Source: Frankia alni ACN14a (GTDB lineage Bacteria > Actinomycetota > Actinomycetes > Frankiales > Frankiaceae). From it: a DNA stretch of 64,000 nt. Shown one piece after another: positions 16,692 through 26,330 of this stretch. Each line of letters opens with the position of its first letter. The stretch's first letter is position 1. The stretch lies in contig NC_008278.1 of NCBI RefSeq assembly GCF_000058485.1, forward strand, positions 6,194,962 through 6,258,961, given 5' to 3'. The notes below the pieces were generated by a model. It searched no databases. It was not told the origin of the DNA and worked only from the letters and a program-made list of their open reading frames with translations. Position numbers and translations under genes: made by a program.

Positions 16692-19622
16692 CTAGCCGCT
16701 ACGCAGGGTCGTGAGCAGGCCTTCCAGCTCGTCGGGCATGACCAGCACGTCGCGGGCCTTCGAGCCCTCGCTGGCCCCGACGATGCCCCGGCTCTCCATC
16801 AGGTCCATCAGCCGGCCCGCCTTGGCGAACCCGACGCGCAGCTTGCGCTGCAACATCGACGTGGAGCCGAACTGGGTACTCACCACGAGCTCGACGGCCT
16901 GCAGGAACAGCGCCAGATCGTCGCCGATCTCCTCGTCGATCTCCTTCTTCGCCTCGCCGCCCCCGTCGAACACGTCCTCCCGGAACGCCGGCGGCGCCTG
17001 TTCCTTCGTGTGGTCGACGATCGCTGCGATCTCGTCCTCGGAGACGAACGCGCCCTGGATACGGGCCGGTTTGCCCGCGCCCATCGGAAGAAACAGCGCG
17101 TCGCCCAGACCGACCAGCTTCTCGGCGCCGGCCTGGTCGAGAATCGTGCGGCTGTCGGCCAGCGACGCCGTCGCGAACGCGAGCCGGGACGGCACGTTGG
17201 CCTTGATCAGACCGGTCACCACGTCCACCGACGGCCGCTGGGTCGCGAGCACCAGGTGGATGCCGACCGCGCGGGCCATCGCGGTGATCCGGCAGATCGC
17301 GTCCTCGACGTCGCGCGGGGCGACCATCATCAGGTCGGCGAGCTCGTCGACGATGGTCAGGATGTACGGATACGGCGTGTACACCCGCTCGGAGCCGGGC
17401 GGAGCGACGATCTCACCTTTGCGGACCTTGCGGTTGAAGTCGTCGACATGGCGCACCCCGCAGGCGGCGAGATCCTCGTAGCGGTTCTCCATCTCCTTGA
17501 CGACCCACTGCAGCGCGTCGGCCGCCTTCTTCGGGTTCGTGATGATCGGCGTGATCAGGTGCGGGATGCCCTGGTAGTTCGTCAGCTCGACCCGCTTGGG
17601 GTCGACGAGGACCATCCGGACCTGGTCCGGCGTCGCCCGCGCCAGCACCGAGGTGATCAGCGTGTTGATGCACGTGGACTTGCCGGCGCCGGTCGCCCCG
17701 GCGATGAGGATGTGCGGCATCTTCGCCAGGTTCGCCAGCACGTAGCCGCCCTCGATGTCCTTGCCGAGGCCGACGACCAGCGGATGGGAGTTCGCCAGCG
17801 CCTCACCGCTGCGCAGCACGTCGCCGAGCGAGACCAGTTCCCGGTCGGTGTTGGGGATCTCGACGCCGACCGCGCTCTTACCCGGGATCGGGCTGATGAT
17901 CCGCACGTCCGGGCTCTTCACGGCGTACGCGATGTTCTTCGCAAGCTGCGTGATCCGCTCGACCTTCACCGCGGCACCGAGCTCGACCTCGTACCGGGTC
18001 ACCGTCGGACCCCGGGTGAAACCGGTGACCCGGGCATCGACCTTGAACTGGCCGAAGACATCGGTCAACGAGGCGATCACGCCGTCGGTCGCCGCGGACC
18101 GGACCTTCGGCGGCGTACCGGAACGCAGCAGCGTCGGCGAGGGCAGCGTGTAGTCGCCGTCGGTCGGCGGGACCAGGTGCTCGATCTCGTCCGGGGCGCT
18201 CGGGGACCCCGGCCCGGGCACGCCGGTCGCCGTGTCCGCGGCGCCGCCGGTCACCTTCGCCGCCCGGGTCCGCCCGCGTCGGGCCGCGGCCGCCGCCGGC
18301 CGCGCCGCCGCAGCGGCCGCAGCGGCCGCACCGGCCGCCAGGTCCTCGTCGTCGGGCTCGCCGGCATAACCGGTGTCGGCCTCGGGGCCGGCGAGCTCCC
18401 CGAACAGGTCGAGGCCGAGGTCGCCGGCCGCGGACGCGGCGTCGGCAGCCTCGGCGTCCGCGGCGACACCCCGCCGGGAGCGACGCCGGGACCGGCCCCC
18501 GCCCTGCCCGGCAGCCTCGATGTCGAACACCTCGTGGGGCCCCGGATCGGACAGGCCCGCGCCGCCCAGGTCCGTGCCGTCCACGTCCGCGCCATCCGCT
18601 CCGGGGGGCGCGGCGCCCGCCCGGCCGCGGCGACGGCCCCGGGCCGGCCGGGTTCCACCGGCGGCGTCCTCGTCGAGCAGATCGTCGGCGAGCGCCGCAT
18701 CGTCGAGCTCGTCGTCGTAGTCGGAGTCATAGCCGTCGTCGAGGCGCGCCGCGGGATCGCGCACCCCGGCGGTGAGCCGCTCCACGAGCTCGGCGAGCCG
18801 CTCGGGCACCTGCCGGATCGGCGTCGCCGTGATCACCAGCAGGCCGAAGGCCGCGATCAGCAGCAGCAACGGGACGGCGACGAACGGCGTCACAGCGCTC
18901 GCGAGCGGCAGACCGCCGAGCAGGCCGACGAGGCCGCCGGCCCCCCGGACCCGCCCGATGCCGTCGGAGAAGTCGGGCAGCCCGCGGGCGATGTGCACGA
19001 CGCCGAGCAGGCCGACCCCGAGCGCGGCCCAGCCGATCACCACCCGACCGCGGCTGTCGGGGTCGCTGGGCGCACGCACGAGCCGCCAGGCGGCCCCCAG
19101 ACCGAACAGGGGCAGCGCCCACGCCCCGGCGCCGACGAACAACTCCAGGACGGCGGCGACGAAGGATCCGACGGGCCCGCCCGCGGAGAACCAGACCGCG
19201 ACGGCGGCCAGGATCGCCCCGCCGAAGGCCGCGAGCCCCAGCCCGTCGCGCCGGTGGGCGGGATCGATGCGCAGGTCGCGTGCGCCCCGCCCGGTTCGAC
19301 GCAGCAGGGTGCCGAGCAGCGTCGCCGCCGTCATCCAGACCTGGTAGACGGTCCGGACGACGGCCCGGCCGACCATCAGGGTCAGCGGCGGGCGGCGCTG
19401 GCGGTCCTGCGCCTTCGCCCGGCCGGCGGGCGCGGACCGGGTGGATCCCCCGGGCCGCGCCGCACGGCCGCCCGCGGGCGCGCGGGCCTTACCGCCGGCG
19501 GCCGGGCGGCTCCTGCCGCCCGCGCCACCGCGCGTTGCTGTCCGACGCCCATCGCCCCCCGGCGGGGACGTGGCCGTCCCCGTCTGCACACGCGTACGCG
19601 CGCCGCTGGTACGTGTGGCCAC
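16692..19622 (-). CDS. ftsK: DNA translocase FtsK/SpoIIIE
   Basis: Septum-linked hexameric motor that pumps chromosome ends into daughter cells or spores. Four membrane helices are in the N-terminal part ([67 protein letters not shown]), then an acidic/Ala-rich linker, then the motor with Walker A ([10 protein letters not shown]), LVDPKRVEL, Walker B ([12 protein letters not shown]) and the C-terminal DNA-reading winged helix ([20 protein letters not shown]). The GTG at 19622 is a probable start; the frame stays open 35 codons further upstream, and no clear Shine-Dalgarno decides it. Confidence 0.93.
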   Translation of the reverse strand: MATRTSGARTRVQTGTATSPPGGDGRRTATRGGAGGRSRPAAGGKARAPAGGRAARPGGSTRSAPAGRAKAQDRQRRPPLTLMVGRAVVRTVYQVWMTAATLLGTLLRRTGRGARDLRIDPAHRRDGLGLAAFGGAILAAVAVWFSAGGPVGSFVAAVLELFVGAGAWALPLFGLGAAWRLVRAPSDPDSRGRVVIGWAALGVGLLGVVHIARGLPDFSDGIGRVRGAGGLVGLLGGLPLASAVTPFVAVPLLLLIAAFGLLVITATPIRQVPERLAELVERLTAGVRDPAARLDDGYDSDYDDELDDAALADDLLDEDAAGGTRPARGRRRGRAGAAPPGADGADVDGTDLGGAGLSDPGPHEVFDIEAAGQGGGRSRRRSRRGVAADAEAADAASAAGDLGLDLFGELAGPEADTGYAGEPDDEDLAAGAAAAAAAAARPAAAAARRGRTRAAKVTGGAADTATGVPGPGSPSAPDEIEHLVPPTDGDYTLPSPTLLRSGTPPKVRSAATDGVIASLTDVFGQFKVDARVTGFTRGPTVTRYEVELGAAVKVERITQLAKNIAYAVKSPDVRIISPIPGKSAVGVEIPNTDRELVSLGDVLRSGEALANSHPLVVGLGKDIEGGYVLANLAKMPHILIAGATGAGKSTCINTLITSVLARATPDQVRMVLVDPKRVELTNYQGIPHLITPIITNPKKAADALQWVVKEMENRYEDLAACGVRHVDDFNRKVRKGEIVAPPGSERVYTPYPYILTIVDELADLMMVAPRDVEDAICRITAMARAVGIHLVLATQRPSVDVVTGLIKANVPSRLAFATASLADSRTILDQAGAEKLVGLGDALFLPMGAGKPARIQGAFVSEDEIAAIVDHTKEQAPPAFREDVFDGGGEAKKEIDEEIGDDLALFLQAVELVVSTQFGSTSMLQRKLRVGFAKAGRLMDLMESRGIVGASEGSKARDVLVMPDELEGLLTTLRSG

Positions 19623-19736
19623 CGTCGAAACGGTACACAGCCAGGTGGCCGAGTCCCTGCAACCCCGACGAACCGGGCGCGCCGTGCTGGGCACAACCAC
19701 CCGCACGGGCAGGCGAGGACGGGCCACCCCGCCGGC

Positions 19737-21422
19737 TCAGACCTCCAGGACCACCGGAACGATCATCGGCCGACGGCGGTAGTGCTCGTTGACCCAGCGG
19801 CCGACCGTTCGCCGCACGAGCTGCTGCAGGGCGGAAGTGTCGTTCATCCCGCCGCGCATCGCGTCCGCCAGCCCGTCGCTGACGAGCCGGGCCACCGAGT
19901 CGAAGGTGGCGGGCGAGTCGGTGAAGCCGCGGGCGGACAGGTCGGGGCCGACCACGACCTTGCCGGCGGCGGCGTCCACCACGACGGTGATCGTGATGAA
20001 CCCCTCCTCGCCGAGGATCCGGCGGTCCTTCAGGCTCGGCTCGCCGACGTCGCCGACCGCGGCGCCGTCGACGTAGACGTAGCCGCAGGGCACCGCGCCG
20101 GTGATGCGCGCCCGGCCGTCGATCAGGTCGATGACCATGCCGTCCTCGGCAAGCACCACGTGGTCCGCCGGCACGCCGGTGGCCTCGGCGAGCTTCGCGT
20201 GCGCCCGCAGGTGACGCCACTCGCCGTGCACCGGCATGACGTTGGACGGCCTGGTGGCGTTGAGGACGTAGAGCAGCTCACCCGCGGGGGCGTGGCCGGA
20301 GGTGTGCACCTTGGCGACGCCCTTGTGGACGACCTTCGCGCCGTAGCGGGTCAGGCCGTTGATGACCCGGAAGACCGCGTTCTCGTTGCCGGGGATGAGG
20401 CTGGACGCCAGCACGACGGTGTCCCCGGCCTGGATGCGGATCTGGTGGTCGCGGTTGGCCATCCGGGACAGCGCCGACAGCGGCTCGCCCTGCGACCCGG
20501 TGGAGATCAGGCAGATGTTGCGGTCGGGCAGCGAGTCCACGTCCCGGGCGTCGACGATCAGACCCGGCGGCACCCGCAGCAGGCCGAGATCACGCGCGAC
20601 GCCCATGTTGCGCACCATCGAACGGCCGACGAAGCAGACCGAGCGGCCGTGCGCCTCGGCGGCGTCGAGGACCTGTTGCACGCGGTGCACGTGGCTGGCG
20701 AAGCAGGCGATGATGATCCGGCGGGTCGCGTCCCGGAACACCCCGTCGAGCACCGGGGCGATCTCCCGCTCCGAGGCGACGAACCCGGGCACCTCGGCGT
20801 TGGTCGAGTCGGACAGCAGCAGGTCCACGCCCTCGCGGCCGAGCCGGGCGAAGCCGCCGAGGTCGGTGAGCCGGCCGTCGAGCGGAAGCTGGTCCATCTT
20901 GAAGTCGCCGGTGTGCAGGACGAGGCCGGCCTCGGTGCGGATGGCGACGGCCACCGCGTCCGGGATCGAGTGGTTCACCGCGAAGAACTCGCACTCGAAC
21001 GGCCCGTAGGTGTGCCGTTCCTCCTCGCGGATCTCCTGCGTGACCGCCTTGATCCGGTGCTCGGCGAGCTTCGCGTTCAGCAGCGCCAGCGTGAGGCGGG
21101 TGCCGACGATCGGGATGTCGCGGCGCTCCCGCAGCAGGTACGGCACGGCGCCGATGTGATCCTCGTGCGCGTGGGTGAGGATCAGCGCGTCGATGTCGGC
21201 CAACCGGTCCCGGATGGCGGTGAAGTCCGGCAGGATCAGGTCGATCCCGGGCTGGAAGTCCTCGGGGAACAGCACGCCGCAGTCGACGATGAGCAGTCGG
21301 CCGGAGTGCTCGAAGACGGTCATGTTGCGGCCGATCTCGCCGACTCCACCGAGCGGGATGATGCGCAGGCCGTCCGCGCGCAGCGGCGGGGGCGGGCCGT
21401 AGTCGGGGTGCGGGCGGCTCAT
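19737..21422 (-). CDS. rnj: Ribonuclease J
   Basis: Metallo-beta-lactamase/beta-CASP ribonuclease with 5'-3' exo- and endonuclease activity in mRNA decay and rRNA maturation. The zinc motif HxHxDH is at about residues 84-89 (THAHEDHIG), further ligands follow at about residues 155 (VNHSIPDA) and 177 (HTGDFKMD), and the beta-CASP region includes SGHAPAGEL and PVHGEWRHL. Length 561 fits. ATG 21422 overlaps the dapA stop (ATGA). The order dapA-rnj-ftsK is conserved in actinobacteria. Confidence 0.96.
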   Translation of the reverse strand: MSRPHPDYGPPPPLRADGLRIIPLGGVGEIGRNMTVFEHSGRLLIVDCGVLFPEDFQPGIDLILPDFTAIRDRLADIDALILTHAHEDHIGAVPYLLRERRDIPIVGTRLTLALLNAKLAEHRIKAVTQEIREEERHTYGPFECEFFAVNHSIPDAVAVAIRTEAGLVLHTGDFKMDQLPLDGRLTDLGGFARLGREGVDLLLSDSTNAEVPGFVASEREIAPVLDGVFRDATRRIIIACFASHVHRVQQVLDAAEAHGRSVCFVGRSMVRNMGVARDLGLLRVPPGLIVDARDVDSLPDRNICLISTGSQGEPLSALSRMANRDHQIRIQAGDTVVLASSLIPGNENAVFRVINGLTRYGAKVVHKGVAKVHTSGHAPAGELLYVLNATRPSNVMPVHGEWRHLRAHAKLAEATGVPADHVVLAEDGMVIDLIDGRARITGAVPCGYVYVDGAAVGDVGEPSLKDRRILGEEGFITITVVVDAAAGKVVVGPDLSARGFTDSPATFDSVARLVSDGLADAMRGGMNDTSALQQLVRRTVGRWVNEHYRRRPMIVPVVLEV

Positions 21423-22405
21423 GAGACCTCACCCGCCGCCGCGACGGCGAAGCCGGCCGACGGACCGGACGGTAGCCGGCGTGTGCCGGGCCCGCGCGGG
21501 TCACCGACGTCCAGCGTCGCCTCGGCGAGGTCGGCGCGCAGCCGCGCGACCTCGGCGGGGGTGGCGTCGACCAGCGGTGGCCGGACCGGACCAGCCGGCA
21601 GCCCGGCGAGCCGCAGCGCGGCCTTGGCCAGGATCACCCCCTGGGTTCGGAAGATTCCCTCGTACGCGGGCAGCAAGCCCTGATGCAGCGCGATCGCCCG
21701 ACCCACCTCACCGGCCCCAATGGCCTCGATCATGGCACGGATCGCCGGGGTGGCCACGTGCGAGACGACGCTGACGACCCCACAGGCCCCGATGGACAGA
21801 AGCGGCAGGGTAAGCGCGTCCGTGCCGGAGTAATACGCCAGGTCCGTCCGCGCCATCACCCAGGAGGAGGCGGCCAGGTCGTCCTTGGCGTCCTTGACCG
21901 CGACGATACGCGGGTGTTCGGCCAGCCGCACCAGGGTGTCGGTCGCCACCGGCACCCCCGTCCGGCCGGGAATATCATAGATCATCACGGGCAGGCCGGT
22001 CGCGTCGGCGACGGTGGTGAAGTGCAGGACGAGTCCGGCCTGCGGCGGCTTGCTGTAGTAGGGCGCGACGACGAGCAGACCGTCGGCACCCGCGGCCTCG
22101 GCCGCCCGGGCGAGCTCCGCCGTGTGGGCGGTGTCGTTGGTCCCGACGCCGGCGACGACGCGGGCGCGCCCGGCCACGGCCTCGACGACGACCCGCACCA
22201 GGCGGGCCTTCTCCGCGTCGGTCGTGGTCGGCGACTCCCCGGTGGTGCCGTTGACGACGAGCGCCTCGTTGCCCGCATCCACCAGGCGGACCGCGAGCTG
22301 CGCCGCACCCGCCTCGTCGAGAGCGCCGTCCGCCTGGAACGGCGTGATCATCGCCGTGATCATGCGCCCGAACGGCGCCGGCGGCAACACTGACATACCG
22401 GTCAC
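21419..22405 (-). CDS. dapA: 4-hydroxy-tetrahydrodipicolinate synthase
   Basis: Aldolase that condenses pyruvate with aspartate semialdehyde in lysine and diaminopimelate synthesis. The Schiff-base lysine is in VAVKDAKDD (about residue 170), the catalytic Tyr in IYDIPGRTGV, and the substrate Thr pair in NGTTGESPT. GTG at 22405 is chosen as start because GGAGGTG lies nine bases upstream; ATG at 22396 three codons later is an alternative. The stop overlaps rnj. The gene closes a 589-bp spacer without other clear genes. Confidence 0.95.
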   Translation of the reverse strand: MTGMSVLPPAPFGRMITAMITPFQADGALDEAGAAQLAVRLVDAGNEALVVNGTTGESPTTTDAEKARLVRVVVEAVAGRARVVAGVGTNDTAHTAELARAAEAAGADGLLVVAPYYSKPPQAGLVLHFTTVADATGLPVMIYDIPGRTGVPVATDTLVRLAEHPRIVAVKDAKDDLAASSWVMARTDLAYYSGTDALTLPLLSIGACGVVSVVSHVATPAIRAMIEAIGAGEVGRAIALHQGLLPAYEGIFRTQGVILAKAALRLAGLPAGPVRPPLVDATPAEVARLRADLAEATLDVGDPRGPGTRRLPSGPSAGFAVAAAGEVS

Positions 22406-22994
22406 GCTAGAGCGCACCTCCGACATCATCTCTCCGGCCCGCGCGAAACCGCCGAGCCCGCGGACAACCACCCTTGCCGCACCCATCCCTGCTGCGCCCG
22501 GCGCCGTTCGGCACCCGGCGCGGACCCATCGTCCGCCCGACCCGCCACCCCGGCCAGACCGGCGCGGCCCAGGCCGGGCGTGCCCACCCAGACCAGACGG
22601 CCGCACCGCCCCGCGCCGACGGACAGGCCGCCCGCCGCCGCCGGGTCCGCATCACCCGCACGCACAGGGGCCACCACACCCGCCACCCTGCACCCGCGCC
22701 CCAACGCCTCGTCCTGCCTCCGCCGCGGCCGGCACCGACGCGCCGCGGCGGAGGAGGACCGGGCTGCACCCGGCCGAGCCGCCGCCCAAGCCGGCCGCCA
22801 CGCCGGCGGTCGCGATCTCGTCCGGCCCGGCCCGGCCAGCATGGCCGACATCCCGGACGCGCTCCCGACCCCCGATCCACCCGCTACCGCCGGCAACGGC
22901 GCAGGCCCCGCCACTGACGGCGCCCGCCGCGAAACCCGACCGCGGCACCGGCCGGCACCGAACGGGCCGACGAGGCGCGGACAAGGGGGACAGA
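22406..22994. other. 589-bp GC-rich spacer between dapA and a small ORF
   Basis: No supported gene. Several long frames cross it, but their products are Arg/Pro/Cys/Trp-rich in the way out-of-phase frames of GC-rich DNA are. It should hold the dapA promoter and leader. No strong hairpin or repeat array was found by eye. Confidence 0.4.
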
Positions 22995-23189
22995 CTAGTG
23001 CGTGCGAACGGACCCCCCGGGCGCCCGGCCGGGCGATCCCAGCCCCGGCATGCTCCCGCGGCTGCCCGCGCCCAGCATGTTGCGGTCGAGCCGGAACCAC
23101 AGGTCCCGGCGACCCAGGCGCACCAGCGACCGCAGCCCACCGGAACGAAGCGGGCCGAGCGCCACACCCGGGCCGTAGTTCTTCGGCAT
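22995..23189 (-). CDS. small basic hypothetical protein (64 aa)
   Basis: Unrecognised. It starts at ATG 23189, 21 bases after the stop of the 557-aa membrane protein gene, on the same strand. The product is basic and Gly/Leu/Arg-rich: MPKNYGPGVALGPLRSGGLR, then a heptad-like stretch with RDLWFRLDRNML, and a Gly/Pro/Ser tail. The absence of a better competing frame and the close spacing argue for a real gene. It could be a small membrane-surface or nucleic-acid-binding partner of the upstream protein. Confidence 0.5.
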   Translation of the reverse strand: MPKNYGPGVALGPLRSGGLRSLVRLGRRDLWFRLDRNMLGAGSRGSMPGLGSPGRAPGGSVRTH

Positions 23190-23210
23190 CCGCCACCGTC
23201 CCGTTCGCCG

Positions 23211-24884
23211 CTACAGAGCCTCCAGCGTACCGCCACCGGGTCCGGCGGGGACGGTCGCGGCGGCTCCCGCGGGCCGTGCGGGTGGATCCGTCCCGGCGAC
23301 CGGGCGGGCGGGGGCGGGCGGCGTCGAATCGGGTGGGGCGTGCCAGCCGGCGGCCCGCAACCCGGCGAGGACCGCCAGCGCCACCAGCAGGGCGAGCAGG
23401 GTCGTCTTCGCCGGGCCGAGGACCCAGGCGGCCAGGCTGCTGCGCTCCCGGGTGAGCAGCACCGTCGCCGCGAACGAGGAGGGCAGCGTGATCACGGCGA
23501 CGGCGTCCGGGGCCAGCTCGACGGGCACGGCCGACAGGCCCACGGTGAGCAGCATCAGCACACCGATCGCGCCGGTGATGCGGGAGACGTCCGCGGAGAC
23601 GCTGAGCCCCACGACCAGCCGGGACCGCGGCGGCCGGCGCGCGTCGGTGGTGTAGAAGGCGTACACCTCCCGGTTGCGCTGGACGTCCTCGATGTAGGTG
23701 CGCGGCACCGGGTCGCCGAACAGGTCGATCATCATCGGGGTGTCGAGTTCGATGCTCGTGTCGTCGGTGCCGATGCTGACGTGGTAGCTGCCCGTGCCAC
23801 CCGAGTCGACGTCGACCAGCGCCGCGGGGTGCAGGAGCTGGCGCCACGGCGGCCCGGACCGGCCGAGCACCGGGCGGCCGCGGACGAGCACGGTGCGCAG
23901 CTCCTCGCTTGTCTTGATCAGAAACGGCCGGTAGGGGTCGAGGGTGACGGCGGCGAGCGCCTCCCAGCGCCGCCCGTACTCGGCCACGGTCGTCAGCACC
24001 GGTTCGGCCGCCGCCCCAACGCCGACGAGCGCGTCGATCCAGGTGGTGAACCCGGTCAGGTACCCCTCGACGGCGGCCAGATCACGCCCGTCGGGGACGT
24101 CCGGGTCCCGCCAGAGCTCCCCGACGGCGAGCAGCAGCGTCTCGGCGCTGCTGAGGGGGTCGAACGGCTCGGCGAGGGCGGCGGCCAGCACCCGTTCGGC
24201 GTCGACGACCAGGTCCTGCCACCGGCGCAGGCGGGACACCGGCACGGCGAGCTCGGCCTCGCGCTCCAGGTAGGTGCGGATCGCGTCGAGCCGCAGCGGG
24301 CGCCCCCGCCCGGGCACCAGGCGCGGGTAGTTACCGGACAGCCGGCCGGGGCGGAAGCGGGAGATGGCGTCGACCATGCGGCGGGCCGGTTCCTCCAACG
24401 GCACCCCGAGCGGATCTGCGAGCCTGGCGATCAGGTTGCCCTGGAGTGCCACCGACGTGCCGTAGGGCATCAGGTGCGCGTCCGAGCCCCCCGGACCGGT
24501 CAGGTCGAAGGCCACCAGGGCCCGCTTGGACAGCGTCGAGACCGGCAGCAGCACCAGCACCTCGGGCGGCAGCCGGCCGACGGTGTTCACCCGGCCCGCC
24601 CCCGTCACCGGGACGATCTGGTTGAGCGCGTCGTCCAGCGGACCCCAGTTGACCGAGCGGGCCAGCCGGCACCGGTTGGCGCTGAGGATCGTGAACTGGT
24701 CGACCACCCGCCGCCGCAGTCCCTGGAAGGGCGCCGGCGGAGCGAGCAGGGTCAGCGTGACCTCGTCGACGTCGGTGAGGTCGAGGACGGGGGCATGCTC
24801 GGCGTCGTCGCGCCGGCTCCACCGCCGCAGCCGACCGATGGCGCCCGGCCCGGCCGCACCGGGCGCACCGGTGGTTCCCGTCAC
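23211..24884 (-). CDS. hypothetical membrane protein (557 aa)
   Basis: Unrecognised. The first 430 or so residues are soluble-looking with a Leu/Asp/Arg mix (VDEVTLTLLAPPAPF; VNTVGRLPPEVLVLLPVSTLSKRAL), followed by SRLVVGLSVSADVSRITGAI and about three transmembrane helices at about residues 435-530. It ends in a Pro/Ala tail. The large soluble part placed before the helices gives an N-in anchored topology. GTG 24884 is the assumed start. It lies 33 bases downstream of ackA and 21 bases upstream of the 64-aa ORF, so the three are probably co-transcribed. No nucleotide-binding or catalytic motif was recognised. Confidence 0.75.
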   Translation of the reverse strand: MTGTTGAPGAAGPGAIGRLRRWSRRDDAEHAPVLDLTDVDEVTLTLLAPPAPFQGLRRRVVDQFTILSANRCRLARSVNWGPLDDALNQIVPVTGAGRVNTVGRLPPEVLVLLPVSTLSKRALVAFDLTGPGGSDAHLMPYGTSVALQGNLIARLADPLGVPLEEPARRMVDAISRFRPGRLSGNYPRLVPGRGRPLRLDAIRTYLEREAELAVPVSRLRRWQDLVVDAERVLAAALAEPFDPLSSAETLLLAVGELWRDPDVPDGRDLAAVEGYLTGFTTWIDALVGVGAAAEPVLTTVAEYGRRWEALAAVTLDPYRPFLIKTSEELRTVLVRGRPVLGRSGPPWRQLLHPAALVDVDSGGTGSYHVSIGTDDTSIELDTPMMIDLFGDPVPRTYIEDVQRNREVYAFYTTDARRPPRSRLVVGLSVSADVSRITGAIGVLMLLTVGLSAVPVELAPDAVAVITLPSSFAATVLLTRERSSLAAWVLGPAKTTLLALLVALAVLAGLRAAGWHAPPDSTPPAPARPVAGTDPPARPAGAAATVPAGPGGGTLEAL

Positions 24885-24917
24885 GGATCAGGACATTACC
24901 GGCTCAGCCGGTCGCAC

Positions 24918-26033
24918 TCACCCTGCGCCACCGGCGAGGACGTCGCGGACCCCGCGGGCAATCTCCAGATCCTCCCGGGCGGCGAGGACCAGCGTGCGCA
25001 CCGGCGCTTCCGGCGGGCCGATCTCGCGGTCGACCGTGCCGTCGGCCGGGGCGGCGTTGCGCGCCGGGTCGACCGCCACCCCCAGGTGGCCGAGCCCCGC
25101 CGCGGCGCCGGCCCGGACCGTCGCCGAGCCCTCTCCGACCCCGCCGGTGAACACCAGGGCGTCCAGACCGCCGAGCGCCGCGGTCATCGCCGCGATCTGC
25201 GCCCGCAGGCGGTGCAGGTAGACATCCAGGGCGAGCGCGCAGGCCGGGTCGCCACCGGCGGCGCCGGCCTCGACCGCGCGCAGGTCCGCTGTGCCGGCGA
25301 GCCCGAGCAGTCCGGACGAGCGGAAAAGACCATCGGTGAGCTCCGCGGCGCTCACCCCGGCCTCGGTCTGCAACCACAGCAGGGCGCCCGGGTCGACGCT
25401 GCCCGAGCGGGTCGCCATCACCAGGCCCTCCAGCGGGGTGAAGCCCATGGTCGTGTCGACGCCGACCCCGTCGAGCACGGCGGCGAGCGAGGCGCCCGAA
25501 CCCAGGTGGCAGGTCACGATGCGCCGGGCGCCGGTGAGCCGGGCGGCGCGGCGGGAGGCGTGGGCGTGGGAGAGCCCGTGGAAGCCGTAGCGACGGATGC
25601 CGTACCGTTCCCGCCACGTCGCCGGCAGGGCGTAGGTCACCGCCGCCGCGGGCAGCCGGCTGTGGAATGCCGTGTCGAAGCAGGCAACCTGGTCGGCCTC
25701 GGGCAGCGCCGCCCGCACGGCGTCGAGCGCGTCGAGCGCCGCCGGCTGGTGCAGCGGGGCGAGCGCGGTCAGCGCGCGCAGCCGGCCGGCCACCGCCTCG
25801 TCGACGACCACCGGCCGGGTGAACTCGGTGCCGCCGTGCACGATGCGGTGCCCGACCGCGACCGGCTCGCCGTGCGCGGCGCCGGCGAGCTCGCCCAGCG
25901 CCGCGGCGAGCTCGCCCGGGTCGGCGCGACCGGCCGGAGAGTCGAGGTCCCGGGCGGCGAGCAGGGTGTCGTCCGGGCCGACCAGCCGCAGCTTGAGGCT
26001 GGCCGACCCGGCATTGACCACCAGGACGTTCAC
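24918..26033 (-). CDS. ackA: Acetate kinase
   Basis: ASKHA-fold kinase converting acetate and ATP to acetyl phosphate, or the reverse for ATP gain. The N-terminal NAGSASLKLRLV is the family signature, with HRIVHGG and YGFHGLSH further in, and the phosphate-binding VTCHLGSGAS and VFTGGVGEGS at the end. GTG 26033 gives the conserved MNVLVVNAGSAS start; GTG 26093, just after the stop of the 44-codon ORF, would add 20 Pro/Thr/Gly residues. Length 371 is a little short. No phosphotransacetylase or phosphoketolase gene is in the window, which is unusual since pta is normally adjacent. Confidence 0.92.
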   Translation of the reverse strand: MNVLVVNAGSASLKLRLVGPDDTLLAARDLDSPAGRADPGELAAALGELAGAAHGEPVAVGHRIVHGGTEFTRPVVVDEAVAGRLRALTALAPLHQPAALDALDAVRAALPEADQVACFDTAFHSRLPAAAVTYALPATWRERYGIRRYGFHGLSHAHASRRAARLTGARRIVTCHLGSGASLAAVLDGVGVDTTMGFTPLEGLVMATRSGSVDPGALLWLQTEAGVSAAELTDGLFRSSGLLGLAGTADLRAVEAGAAGGDPACALALDVYLHRLRAQIAAMTAALGGLDALVFTGGVGEGSATVRAGAAAGLGHLGVAVDPARNAAPADGTVDREIGPPEAPVRTLVLAAREDLEIARGVRDVLAGGAG

Positions 26034-26095
26034 CGTCGAACCGGGTGCCGCCGGGCCGGGCCCCGTCAGACCGGGAGCTGTCGGAGGGGGCACCG

Positions 26096-26230
26096 TCAGT
26101 ACGGCCGGGCCCAGTCGCGGATCGCCGGATCGACCTCGTCGTAGGTGTCGGGCAGTTCGAGCTCCGCGGCGGGCAGCGGGCCCGTGGCCTCGGAGTCCTC
26201 CCGCCGCACGGCGTCGACGACGTTCGCCAT
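26096..26230 (-). CDS. 44-residue acidic ORF upstream of ackA
   Basis: Small gene with an excellent Shine-Dalgarno (GGAGGGAGGAA, six bases before the ATG at 26230). The product starts MANVVDAVRREDSEATG, is acidic (PAAELELPDTYDEVDPAIRD) and ends in WARPY. The acidic codon content with GC-rich third positions looks coding, unlike the surrounding frames. It stops about 60 bases before the ackA start chosen here, or two bases before the alternative ackA GTG at 26093, so translation may be coupled. It may be a leader peptide or small regulator; the function is unknown. Confidence 0.6.
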   Translation of the reverse strand: MANVVDAVRREDSEATGPLPAAELELPDTYDEVDPAIRDWARPY

Positions 26231-26276
26231 GCGCTGTTCCTCCCTCCGCCGGCGCGGCGCCGGCTGTCCCGGCGCC

Positions 26277-26324
26277 GGCTGTCACAGCGCCGGGCTGTCA
26301 CAGCGCCGGGCTGTCACAGCGCCG
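26277..26324. repeat. 16-bp tandem repeat, three perfect copies
   Basis: GGCTGTCACAGCGCCG at 26277-26292, 26293-26308 and 26309-26324, with a diverged copy at 26262-26277. Each unit contains CTGTCACAG, an inverted repeat of CTGT/ACAG around one base. The array lies between the thyX stop (26331) and the start of the 44-codon ORF, where a promoter for the ackA group could be. Confidence 0.93.
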
Positions 26325-26330
26325 ACTGAC

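Noticed and set aside
16605-21683. A 1692-codon open frame on the plus strand opposite ftsK and rnj
   Set aside because: It is the antisense of two intact, well-recognised genes. Very GC-rich coding DNA keeps the opposite frame free of stops; its product is Arg/Asp/His-rich and matches nothing.
22652-23236. Minus-strand frame of 194 codons between dapA and the small ORF
   Set aside because: Rich in Trp, Cys and Arg with no Shine-Dalgarno, and it overlaps the better 64-codon ORF in another frame.
22122-26144. A 1340-codon plus-strand frame over dapA, the unknown membrane protein and ackA
   Set aside because: Antisense to dapA and ackA, both with full signatures; no domain recognised in the long frame.
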